From an uncultured Opitutia bacterium (GTDB lineage: Bacteria > Verrucomicrobiota > Verrucomicrobiia > Opitutales > Opitutaceae), in NCBI GenBank assembly GCA_903834135.1, contig CAILHZ010000007.1, positions 1-64,000 on the forward strand: DNA of 64,000 nt, written 5' to 3'. Made by a program: the position numbers and the translations under genes. The notes under the pieces were generated by a model. The model saw nothing but the letters and a program-made list of their open reading frames with translations, did no database searches and had not been told where the DNA came from. Within the stretch, counting starts at the first letter, position 1. Each line of letters opens with the position of its first letter. This document shows positions 16,988 to 25,259 of the stretch, piece after piece.

Positions 16988-18598
16988 TTAGAATTTTTTG
17001 AAACTATCAGACTTTGCTAATGCAGTACTTGATGAATCATCAGGCATAGGAATAGCAGCTGCTTTACGCTTTGGCGCTGATAAAGCTGAGCCAGAGTGAC
17101 TCTTCTTGTGACTCTGCGCTGTAGCACGAGCACGTGGACGCTCAGTATGATGAGTTCCTTCACCTGCAGTTGCTTTTCCTGTGACTAACATCACTAGGCG
17201 GCTGACCAATTCATTAAGGTTGGAAGCTTGAGCATCCAATTGTTCAGCTGCTGCAGCACTTTCTTCTGCGTTAGAAGAATTGCTTTGTGAAATCTTATCC
17301 ATGTTAGCAAGAGCAGTGTTGATTTGCTCAATACCTTGAGCTTGTTCACGTGCTGCAGTTGCGATTTCAGCAACAATGCCATCCGTAGCTGTAACTTTTT
17401 GAGTGATTTGAGTAAGTGCGACATTAACGCGCTCACTGCATTGTGAACCCTTCTTACTATTAGTGATAGCTGCTTCAATCTTTTCTGCCGTTTCTTTAGC
17501 AGCAGCAGCACTACGTTGAGCAAGTGAGCGGACTTCGTCAGCAACAACTGCGAATCCAGCACCAGCTTCACCAGCACGAGCAGCTTCAACCGCTGCATTA
17601 AGAGCAAGAATGTTAGTTTGGAATGCGATTTCGTCGATGTTCTTAACGATCTTTGCAACTTCACCACTGGAGGAATCAATTAAGTGCATGGCCTGACTCA
17701 TTTCAGACATAGCTGATGAACCACTTTCTGCAACAGAACGAGCTTCAGAAGCAAGAGACTTTGCTTTTTGAGCATTTTCTGCAGTTGTACGAATCATCGT
17801 AGAGATTTCTTCTAAAGCGGTACTTGTCTCTTCAATCGAAGCAGCTTGCTCGCTTGAGCCAGTAGATAGGCTTTGGCTTGAGCTTGAAATTTGACCTGCA
17901 GCAGATGCTGTTTGTTGTGCACCGTCATCAAGACTTGTTGAAATATCACCAAGTGCTTTGTTAACAGCTCTGATGATTTGGAATGCAAGTAAGCAACCAA
18001 TAATTACAGCTGCACCTACGCCAATTGAAATGAGTGTTAAGCTCATCGTAGCAGTAGATTTACCACTATTTCCAGAAGTAGAACCTAATGACTCATTGTA
18101 ATCGATATCAGATTGAACTGATTCAACTTCTTTTTGATAAGCAGGGAGTACCTGGTCTACAAAGAACTTGTTTTCATCATCAAATTTACCGGCCTTAAAT
18201 AAATCTATGGCTTGAGTGCGAAGAGCAGTGAGAGCATCGCGGTTACGGACCATCTCAGTCCAGATACCTCTGTCTTTTTCATCTGAAAGAAGACCTTCGT
18301 ACTTTTTGATGCCTTCATCTGCTTTGGCTTGAAATTCAGCTACGGTCTTTAAAATTCTTTCGCGGTCATCTGCAGATGTTTTTGCAGTGATCGACTCAAA
18401 GCTCACCATTGCATCACGTGTTGCATTACCAACACCGAATAAACACGTGAAGCTAGGTATTGTATTGTCAACGATATCGATGATATTCGCTTTCATTGTG
18501 CTTACACGTAAGAGCGCGAAGCCACCAATACCTACAGTCAATACAACTATTGAGATAAAGCCGACAAGAATTCGGCGTGAGATAGTCCAGTTATTCAT
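16988..18598 (-). CDS. Methyl-accepting chemotaxis protein
   Basis: 536 aa. Membrane segment 1 at about 10-30 ([21 protein letters not shown]), a helical periplasmic domain of about 150 residues resembling the 4HB_MCP four-helix bundle, and membrane segment 2 at about 186-208 ([20 protein letters not shown]). Only a short or degenerate HAMP follows. The signalling hairpin tip is canonical: [20 protein letters not shown] then [16 protein letters not shown]. The last 60 residues are basic and disordered, with no NWETF-like CheR tether. It is the only MCP in the operon, so the cluster probably serves this receptor; the ligand is unknown. Confidence 0.93.
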   Translation of the reverse strand: MNNWTISRRILVGFISIVVLTVGIGGFALLRVSTMKANIIDIVDNTIPSFTCLFGVGNATRDAMVSFESITAKTSADDRERILKTVAEFQAKADEGIKKYEGLLSDEKDRGIWTEMVRNRDALTALRTQAIDLFKAGKFDDENKFFVDQVLPAYQKEVESVQSDIDYNESLGSTSGNSGKSTATMSLTLISIGVGAAVIIGCLLAFQIIRAVNKALGDISTSLDDGAQQTASAAGQISSSSQSLSTGSSEQAASIEETSTALEEISTMIRTTAENAQKAKSLASEARSVAESGSSAMSEMSQAMHLIDSSSGEVAKIVKNIDEIAFQTNILALNAAVEAARAGEAGAGFAVVADEVRSLAQRSAAAAKETAEKIEAAITNSKKGSQCSERVNVALTQITQKVTATDGIVAEIATAAREQAQGIEQINTALANMDKISQSNSSNAEESAAAAEQLDAQASNLNELVSRLVMLVTGKATAGEGTHHTERPRARATAQSHKKSHSGSALSAPKRKAAAIPMPDDSSSTALAKSDSFKKF

Positions 18599-18622
18599 AA
18601 TGATTAATTAAGCAGTTTGTGT

Positions 18623-19132
18623 TTATTTATCTAATTTGGGATTCGAAGAAATCGCAATAGTGCCTTCTTCGAGGAAAATTTTCTGAATATCGAGGAGTGT
18701 CTTAACACCACCACGGATTGTTGCTACACCAAGTATATATTGTGTATCTGTGCCAGATCCGAAATCAGGAGTAGCTTCGAGTTCGGCTTGAGTTAATTGA
18801 ACAACTTCTTCTACGGCATCTACCATAGCGCCCATCATTGTAGAGTTACTTCCTGGAATGTTAACTTGGACAATGATAATGCATGTCCTCTCACCCATCT
18901 CAGCGTGATCTAGTCTAAATTTTGCACGTAAATCAAGGACAGCCATAACCGTTCCACGCAAATTGATTACTCCCTTAATATGGGATGGCATGCGTGGTAC
19001 TGGCGTGATTGGGCAAAGCCTGATGATTTCACGCACACTTGCTAATTGTACACCGTAAGATTCAGTCCCTAGACGGAATGTCAGGTATCTGCCTGCTGTT
19101 GCAGTGGCTGTATGTTCTATAGTTTGTGCCAT
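18623..19132 (-). CDS. cheW: CheW coupling protein
   Basis: 169 aa, one CheW domain: YLTFRLGTESYGVQLASVRE at the start, PITPVPRMPSHIKGVINLRG in the middle and VRE/VVQLTQ contacts further on. It couples CheA to the MCP in the signalling array. It lies 15 bp after cheA and 24 bp before mcp on the same strand, so it belongs to the same transcript. No fused receiver, so it is not CheV. Confidence 0.93.
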   Translation of the reverse strand: MAQTIEHTATATAGRYLTFRLGTESYGVQLASVREIIRLCPITPVPRMPSHIKGVINLRGTVMAVLDLRAKFRLDHAEMGERTCIIIVQVNIPGSNSTMMGAMVDAVEEVVQLTQAELEATPDFGSGTDTQYILGVATIRGGVKTLLDIQKIFLEEGTIAISSNPKLDK

Positions 19133-19147
19133 AAGATTATAATTTAA

Positions 19148-21397
19148 TTAAGCTGCAGCTACTGTTTTTATTGGAGGAGGTGTAAGACGTACTAGAGTAT
19201 CTACATCCAAAATAAGACCGACCCAGCCGTCACCAAGTACGGCTGATCCAGCAAGCAAGTTTTGGTGTTCAAAGGTCTTACCAAGACTCTTAATAACAAC
19301 TTCCTGTTTACCGATCAGTTCGTCTACCAAAATACCGCGAGCTGCGTCTCCAGATTCAACAACGATAATAATGCCTTCTTCTGGGTTAACTGCACGTACA
19401 GGACGTCCGAGGTGATTACCCAATCGTAAGATTGGAGTTTGCTTACCACGCACATTAACCACTTCTTGGCGTTGTTGCACAGTGTAAATTGTACCCGCAC
19501 GAGGACGGAACGATTCACGAATTGCAAGCGTTGGAATAATATATCGGTCTGTACCTATTCCAACAATTAAGCCTTCGATAATCGCAAGGGTGAGTGGAAG
19601 CACGATTGTAAAGGTAGTTCCTTTACCTGGGGTTGAAGTAATCTCAACCTTACCGCGTAAACTGTCGATATTACGCTGTACTACGTCCATACCTACACCA
19701 CGACCAGAAAGATCTGTGATTATATCTGCTGTAGAAAAGCCTGGTAAAAATACCAAGGAGTGAATTTCAGAATCAGAAAGCACGGCTCCTGGTTTAACAA
19801 GACCGCGTTCTGTGGCTTTAGCTAAAATCTTTTCAGTATTAAGTCCCTTACCGTCATCTTGTACACGAATAACAATACCACCGCGTTGATGCGCAGCAGA
19901 TAAGTGAATCACGCCTACGGGTGGCTTTCCTGCAGCTGCACGGTCAGTAGGATTTTCGATACCATGATCACATGAATTGCGTATCATATGAATCAAGCAA
20001 TCGCCTAATTTCTCTACGATATTACGATCTAGTTCAGTATCTTCACCATCTAAAATTAAAGTAAGTTGCTTTTGAGTAGAGGACCCTAGGTCGCGAACCA
20101 AACGGCTCATCTTATGGAATACGCCCCGAATAGGCACCATTCTAAGAGACATAGCATTACGCTGTAATTCTGTGGTGATACGGCTAAGTTGGCGCAAGCA
20201 GCGTGCAAGCTGTAAGCTATTAATTTTTTGCACATCAGGGTTTTGCACAACCATGGATTGCGCAATGACGAGCTCACCAACCAAGTCTACCATGCTGTCT
20301 AGTTTACCTGTATCTAATTTAACAAATCCAGTAGCTCCACCTTCACCACCACCACCACCACCAGCACCAGCACCAGCAGCAGCAGCCTTAACAGGAGCTT
20401 TCGCAGGAGGTGTTGCAGAGGCAGGCTTTGCAGCAGCAGGTGCTGCTGCTGGAGCGGCAGGCTTTGCTGCGGGTGCTGCCTCAGCTTTAGGAGCAGCAGC
20501 TACAGGTGCTGCTGCTGGAGCTTTAGCTTTCCCTAATGGAGCTGCAGAACCACCCTTGGTTGCGCTCTTTGCACGTTCACGTAATTCTAAAGTAGGAACT
20601 AATATTGGAGTACCTGCTCCAACGCCGCGCAGCTGCGCTGTTATTTCACGGCTAAATGACTTAAGGGCGTCTGTACCAGCCAAAATTAAATCTGTAATAT
20701 CAGAATTTATACGTAATTCTTTTTTACGTATAGCATCTAACATGGACTCCAAATCGTGAGCCAAGTCACGAATTGCGCCTAAATGTAAAAATGCAGCGCC
20801 ACCCTTGAAAGTGTGAAACGCTCTAAAAATAGAGTCGATTGTTCCACTATCATCTGGATTCTCTTCAAAAACTAGAATTCCCTGCTCAATGTTTGCCAAG
20901 AGTTCAGCGGACTCACCGTTGAATTCATTGATGAGATCACGATCTGAATCTAAATTAAGAGTAATAGCAGGCTCTTCGCCTAAATCTTTTGCAGCCTCTG
21001 GCTCTTGCGCAACTTTAGTAGCAATTTTACCAGGTATAGCACCAGCATCTTTACTCGACCATTCTGGTAACACATCTGGGCATTTTTCCCCAAGACGCGT
21101 TGCTTCCATCGCTGCATCCATCCAACCATGCCACTTACCTAAACTTTCAATCGTAGCTGCAGATAATTTACAGCCATTATCTAAACTTGAATCCATCCAA
21201 CCTTTAGCTGCTAAAACAGCAGCTTTGATAGGTTCAGGAGTTTCTGGATGGATTAAATCACTTAACTCCATTACTGACCTGTTGATACTCAATAAACCGG
21301 TGTCCTCATTAGGAGCGACGAACGCAAGTTCTTCAGCAATCAGGCCTAGATGTTCAACCGCAGACGCAACGTTGGAAAATGAGCTAATTACAGACAT
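19148..21397 (-). CDS. cheA: CheA chemotaxis histidine kinase
   Basis: 749 aa from the ATG at 21397 (a GTG at 21403 also fits). N-terminal extension of about 145 residues with no clear domain; HPt/P1 domain with FRAFHTFKGGAAF (His195); Ala/Pro-rich linker at about 285-350 in place of a P2 CheY-docking domain; dimerisation segment; kinase domain with MIRNSCDHGIENP (N box), VQDDGKGL (G1), FLPGFSTA (F) and SGRGVGMDVV (G2); and a C-terminal CheW-like P5 domain. It passes phosphate from His195 to CheY and CheB. First gene of the minus-strand che operon; its leader holds a 14-bp perfect inverted repeat. CheY must be recruited without a recognisable P2. Confidence 0.95.
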   Translation of the reverse strand: MSVISSFSNVASAVEHLGLIAEELAFVAPNEDTGLLSINRSVMELSDLIHPETPEPIKAAVLAAKGWMDSSLDNGCKLSAATIESLGKWHGWMDAAMEATRLGEKCPDVLPEWSSKDAGAIPGKIATKVAQEPEAAKDLGEEPAITLNLDSDRDLINEFNGESAELLANIEQGILVFEENPDDSGTIDSIFRAFHTFKGGAAFLHLGAIRDLAHDLESMLDAIRKKELRINSDITDLILAGTDALKSFSREITAQLRGVGAGTPILVPTLELRERAKSATKGGSAAPLGKAKAPAAAPVAAAPKAEAAPAAKPAAPAAAPAAAKPASATPPAKAPVKAAAAGAGAGGGGGGEGGATGFVKLDTGKLDSMVDLVGELVIAQSMVVQNPDVQKINSLQLARCLRQLSRITTELQRNAMSLRMVPIRGVFHKMSRLVRDLGSSTQKQLTLILDGEDTELDRNIVEKLGDCLIHMIRNSCDHGIENPTDRAAAGKPPVGVIHLSAAHQRGGIVIRVQDDGKGLNTEKILAKATERGLVKPGAVLSDSEIHSLVFLPGFSTADIITDLSGRGVGMDVVQRNIDSLRGKVEITSTPGKGTTFTIVLPLTLAIIEGLIVGIGTDRYIIPTLAIRESFRPRAGTIYTVQQRQEVVNVRGKQTPILRLGNHLGRPVRAVNPEEGIIIVVESGDAARGILVDELIGKQEVVIKSLGKTFEHQNLLAGSAVLGDGWVGLILDVDTLVRLTPPPIKTVAAA

Positions 21398-21710
21398 TGT
21401 CACATATAACGGCCTAATTTTAGTTAGCTTTAGTAAAAAAAGTATTTTTTTACTAAAGTATTATTAAAATGCGACGACATCCACGGATTCGTAGCATGTG
21501 AATAGGCTATTAAGAAGGACGGGGAAGTCTGTTATTAGCTTAATGCATGCGCTTTATTAACTTACGACACAAAGCTGCATTACTTATTCAATTTTTCAGG
21601 ATTTATTGATCCTCTAAGCCATGCTTCGTGAATCTTACTTTAAGTTATTCCCCGATGATCCGATCTATTTACCTACTTCTATATAGTTATAGATTAAATT
21701 TTGTATACCA
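21398..21710. other. Divergent control region between cheA operon and channel gene
   Basis: This 313-bp gap separates the minus-strand che operon from the plus-strand cNMP channel gene, so it should carry both promoters. No coding frame is supported. It holds the hairpin at 21428-21458. I found no clear CRP-like or sigma-28/sigma-54 site by eye. Confidence 0.4.
21428..21458. other. 14-bp perfect inverted repeat in the cheA leader
   Basis: CTTTAGTAAAAAAA pairs with TTTTTTTACTAAAG across a 3-base loop. The inner half is a pure A/T run. It ends 30 bases upstream of the cheA ATG, so it lies in the leader or over the promoter of the che operon. It could be an operator, an RNA hairpin affecting translation, or a cruciform. 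On neither strand is it placed as a terminator after a gene. Confidence 0.55.
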
Positions 21711-23069
21711 ATGGGAGATAAAACGTTCCGCGAGCGCTTAATCATAAGCCATAAATCGCATATAAAAAACATCTGGGATGATTTTGTATTGTTTACGACG
21801 ACTGCTGCTACAATAGAAATCCCACTTCGTTTAGCTCTTCATTATCCCATCAAAGGTTGGATATACTATTTTGATATAGCTCTGATAAGTATTTTCGGAT
21901 TAGACCTGATCCTAAATTTTATAACGTCTTATCAAGTAGGTAATAGTGAGATTACCGATCCCTCTAAAATAGCATCCCGCTACCTCAAGGGGTGGTTTAT
22001 TTTAGATCTACTTTCTACACTGCCTTTAGATGTTATGTTGGCGTCATATATTGTGGGCTATAGCGCCCTAATTAGGTCAACTCGCCTAATAAGGCTATTC
22101 CGGCTGGTCAGAATTGCACAGTTCATGCAGAAACTGTCCAAGGCGAATATTTTTAACCCAGCTATATTGCGCATGGTTTTCCTAGGCTTTTGGGTAATGA
22201 TAGTCGCGCACTGGGCAGCCTGTGGATGGATAGCAGTGGGTGGCGGTAACATTGGTCCTGAATGGACCGCGAATGGGTACTTATTTTACATAAGAAGTTT
22301 GTACTGGTCTATTACAACGATGACAACAATCGGGTACGGTGACGTAACACCAGTAACTTCCACACAAACCATTTTTGCCATGATAATGGAGCTTATTGGT
22401 GCAGGTCTATATGGTTACGTCGTGGGTTCAGTAGCTAATTTAATCGCTAAACTGGATGTAGCACGCAGTCATTTCAATGAGCGCTTAGAAAAAATAAGTA
22501 CGTTTATGCGCTTTCGGAAGATTCCGATTGAAATGCAACACAGAGTGCAGGGCTACTACTCAAATCTGTGGGACTTACGCCGTGGCTATACCGAGCAAGA
22601 TGTTTTAGCTGAGCTACCCCCCTCCTTAAAACTTCAAATATCCCTTCATTTGAATAAGGATATTATAGCTAAAGTACCTATCTTCAAAGGAGCAAGCGAA
22701 AGTCTGATCGAGCAAATCGTAATCAATTTAGAATCCATTGTCTTCACACCTGGAGACTATGTATTCAAACAAGGTGATGTTGGAGATAGCATGTATTTTA
22801 TCAGTAGGGGTAGTGTTGAAGTTGTCTCTAAAGATGGTAAAACAGTCTATGCGACACTCGCTGAGGGCAATTTCTTCGGTGAAATTGCACTACTGCTAAG
22901 TATGCCTAGAACTGCTAGCATACGTGCAGTCGACTACATAGACGTGTACACATTAAGTAAAAATAAGTTGGAGCATGTCCTGGATAATTTCCCAGAGTTC
23001 AAAGAGCACATTCATGACCTTGCCAATAAACGCCAAATTGAACTCAATACACCTAAACCTGCTCAGTAA
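21711..23069 (+). CDS. Cyclic-nucleotide-gated K+ channel, SthK-like, with full S4
   Basis: 452 aa. Six membrane segments at about 25-240. S4 has Arg at every third position (R122, R125, R128, R131, R134), a full voltage sensor. The pore carries TTIGYGD (205-211), the K+ selectivity filter. Residues 250-325 match the helical C-linker of CNG/HCN channels and SthK rather than the short linker of MloK1. The cyclic-nucleotide domain (about 330-435) has the binding cassette FFGEIALLLSMPRTAS with Glu391, Arg400 and Thr401. It should open or modulate K+ flux on cAMP or cGMP binding in the inner membrane. Divergent from a che operon that encodes a predicted adenylate cyclase, its likely ligand source. 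Confidence 0.93.
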   Translation: MGDKTFRERLIISHKSHIKNIWDDFVLFTTTAATIEIPLRLALHYPIKGWIYYFDIALISIFGLDLILNFITSYQVGNSEITDPSKIASRYLKGWFILDLLSTLPLDVMLASYIVGYSALIRSTRLIRLFRLVRIAQFMQKLSKANIFNPAILRMVFLGFWVMIVAHWAACGWIAVGGGNIGPEWTANGYLFYIRSLYWSITTMTTIGYGDVTPVTSTQTIFAMIMELIGAGLYGYVVGSVANLIAKLDVARSHFNERLEKISTFMRFRKIPIEMQHRVQGYYSNLWDLRRGYTEQDVLAELPPSLKLQISLHLNKDIIAKVPIFKGASESLIEQIVINLESIVFTPGDYVFKQGDVGDSMYFISRGSVEVVSKDGKTVYATLAEGNFFGEIALLLSMPRTASIRAVDYIDVYTLSKNKLEHVLDNFPEFKEHIHDLANKRQIELNTPKPAQ

Positions 23070-23252
23070 TTGTAAAGAGTAACAAATAATTTACCCATTG
23101 ATGCTAGGGACCGTTTATATAAGAAATCTTAACAATGAACAATAATCTGGTATATAGGCATAACGGATGCAGCTTTCTTCTTGGAACAACTGCTCACGTT
23201 TTAGTATAACCTTTGTTCGCTTTAATTCTGCCCCACTGATATATTACTTAAG

Positions 23253-24224
23253 ATGTGTGCTCAACGTACCATTATTCATCCCAGCTCATCTTTTGTAACT
23301 AACAAGGAGGACGCAGAACTTGCGTGCGAAAATATTGGGTCTGGAGTTTGTTTAGTCATGCGCGATCCAGTTTCTAAAACAACTGGCGTTGCTCATGTAA
23401 TCCTTCCCGATTCACGGCTTAATAAGATCGTTAAAACAAATAATCAGTTCATCTACGGAGATACCGCTCCGAAAGGATTACTAGATAAGATTCAGGATTT
23501 TGCAAAAACCCTTCCAGGCTCGCCTGTTTTAAACGCAAGTCAGATAAGTACATATCTGATTGGTGCTTCCGAGACGATGGACTCAAAAACAGATATTAGG
23601 TTAATGGCAGTACCTGCCTTAACCGCAGTGCTTAACACTCAGCTAAGATTTACCGCATTTGAATTTCCTAAAACGGAAGTAATTCCACAAGGAGGCCCTT
23701 GTATTCAAGCGCATATTAATTTTACAGGAGAGCGAATTGACGGAGAAGTTATCATACAATTTACTCCAGAATTAGTCGCAATTGCAGGAAGACGCTTAAT
23801 GGGAATGGAAGATGGGGCAGAATTAAGTGAAGCAGACATGACTGATATCGTGGGTGAATTGTGTAACATGATAGCTGGACGTGTGACTAACAATTTTGCA
23901 GCTGAGGGCATGTCGAATAAACTTTCCACACCTCGTACTTTTTCAGGACCAAGACAGCTACTAGAGCCGGATGAAAACTTTGAATATTCACAGACCGACT
24001 GGTCATGTGAAAAACAGCACTTAACTCTTCTAGTCAGAAAAACACGCGCTCAGCTCAATTTAGGACCTAAAATAAGAAATACACTACGCACTTCTCTTAA
24101 GTCGCGCGGAATAAATGTAAAAGCCGAAGTCCTAGGAGGGCAATCACAGCGCGCTGTTATTGTGAACGTGGCCAATGGATCAATCGTTGTAAAAGAAAAT
24201 GGCCATCCTGATAAGCGATTATGA
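23253..24224 (+). CDS. CheD-like protein with a CheX domain inserted in the middle
   Basis: 323 aa. Residues 10-105 read as the CheD N-terminal half: IGSGVCLVMRDPVSK, GVAHVILPDS, then YGDTAPKGLLDKI. Residues 110-265 are a complete CheX domain with DIVGELCNMIAGR (Glu202, Asn205). Residues 272-318 return to CheD: IRNTLRTSLKSRGINVKAEV then GGQSQRAVIVNV. So CheD appears split by CheX. The CheD deamidase Cys position holds Gly31, the catalytic Thr position holds Cys25, and His48 is kept; deamidase activity is doubtful while the phosphatase motif is intact. In Bacillus CheD binds CheC, a CheX relative, so fusion of the pair makes biological sense. It overlaps the HDOD gene by ATGA. Confidence 0.85.
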   Translation: MCAQRTIIHPSSSFVTNKEDAELACENIGSGVCLVMRDPVSKTTGVAHVILPDSRLNKIVKTNNQFIYGDTAPKGLLDKIQDFAKTLPGSPVLNASQISTYLIGASETMDSKTDIRLMAVPALTAVLNTQLRFTAFEFPKTEVIPQGGPCIQAHINFTGERIDGEVIIQFTPELVAIAGRRLMGMEDGAELSEADMTDIVGELCNMIAGRVTNNFAAEGMSNKLSTPRTFSGPRQLLEPDENFEYSQTDWSCEKQHLTLLVRKTRAQLNLGPKIRNTLRTSLKSRGINVKAEVLGGQSQRAVIVNVANGSIVVKENGHPDKRL

Positions 24225-25147
24225 TCACCGATAAATACGCTGCTCAGTTTGCTAATCTGACCAATTCAATCGATGTTGTTGTGCGGCTGATGTTTATGCT
24301 AAAGGACCGTGATATCGAAAATAGCGATATAGCGAATGTGGTAGCGACTGATAAGGTATTATCCAATACGTTACTTAAAAAATTAGAGAAAATAAGTAAT
24401 AAAGAAAGTGGCTATACTCCTCCTGAACTAGATCCGTCAGAAAAAGAACCTGTTTTATCCAATCAAGAAATTTTTGAGAATTTAGAGATGGCAATCATGC
24501 GTCTTGGACATGGAGAAATCTTAAAGCAAGTCTCAGGAATAAGTTTCGGCAAGATTTTAGGAGGTGAATGTAAAGGTTACGGTATAGCGAAAAATGAACT
24601 ATGGGTTCACTCTGTGACTGTCGCACTAATATCCCAGGAGTTAGCTAAATTAATCAATACGATAGAACTAGCCCAAGACGAGAATGCCGTTAAAATTGAT
24701 ACCACAATTGCATTTGTAAGTGGACTGCTACATGATTTAGGTAAGACAGCGCTAAGCGGGGACTTGGCTGCGAAGTCATCAACCTTTAGGACGAAAATAG
24801 ATTCTCGGTCTAATTCATGGATCGAAGTAGAAAAGCACATTTGCAATATCGACCATGCCGCCTACGGAGCTGAATTGACTAAAAAATGGAAGCTAAGTGA
24901 TGAAATATCCACTGCAATAGCTGGCCATCATACTCCACCTGCTAATGAGCGGCTCACAGCTATTGTACATTTAGCCGATTGCGGCTCACGCATACTAGGA
25001 TCGGCTCCTGGCATTGGTGGCTTTGCATTTAGATCTGACCCGCGTGCGCTACAAACAGTTAATTTAACTATGGATAACATAGAACAGGTTCTTATGCATG
25101 TAGCTGCCAATCAGGATACAATAGCCAATTACTGCGCTACTAGCTAG
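24221..25147 (+). CDS. HDOD-domain signalling protein
   Basis: 308 aa. The HDOD/HD fold is visible from about residue 10 to 290: SIDVVVRLMFMLKDRDIENS at the start, VSGLLHDLGKTAL near 165 with the HD pair, KWKLSDEISTAIAGHH near 225-240, and IVHLADCGSRILG after it. HDOD proteins are often non-enzymatic regulators in chemotaxis and c-di-GMP settings; here an HD pair is present, so hydrolysis cannot be ruled out. It overlaps the CheD/CheX gene by 4 bp, indicating coupled translation and a shared pathway. No signal peptide or membrane segment. Confidence 0.85.
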   Translation: MITDKYAAQFANLTNSIDVVVRLMFMLKDRDIENSDIANVVATDKVLSNTLLKKLEKISNKESGYTPPELDPSEKEPVLSNQEIFENLEMAIMRLGHGEILKQVSGISFGKILGGECKGYGIAKNELWVHSVTVALISQELAKLINTIELAQDENAVKIDTTIAFVSGLLHDLGKTALSGDLAAKSSTFRTKIDSRSNSWIEVEKHICNIDHAAYGAELTKKWKLSDEISTAIAGHHTPPANERLTAIVHLADCGSRILGSAPGIGGFAFRSDPRALQTVNLTMDNIEQVLMHVAANQDTIANYCATS

Positions 25148-25174
25148 TTTCTGTGTTATAGATTTGGGAGAGCG

Positions 25175-25196
25175 ATCCTATGAAGTTTCATAGGAT
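25175..25196 (+). other. Perfect 10-bp inverted repeat after the HDOD gene
   Basis: ATCCTATGAA pairs with TTCATAGGAT with 2 bases between. It lies 27 bases after the HDOD stop and 63 bases before the histidine kinase start. No T tract follows. It may be an operator for the kinase genes or a 3'-end stabilising hairpin. Confidence 0.5.
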
Positions 25197-25259
25197 GATT
25201 ACTGATCACAGGCTGACTATTTAGTTGGCTGATTGTATTTTGTAAGGCTAATTACCTGT

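Noticed and set aside
17194-17679. Leu/Lys-rich minus-strand frame inside the mcp gene
   Set aside because: Same strand, other frame of the MCP signalling domain; no domain and a biased composition.
20172-20759. Ala/Pro-rich plus-strand frame of 195 aa
   Set aside because: It is the antisense shadow of the CheA linker and HPt region; codon bias of the Ala/Pro stretch keeps the opposite strand open.
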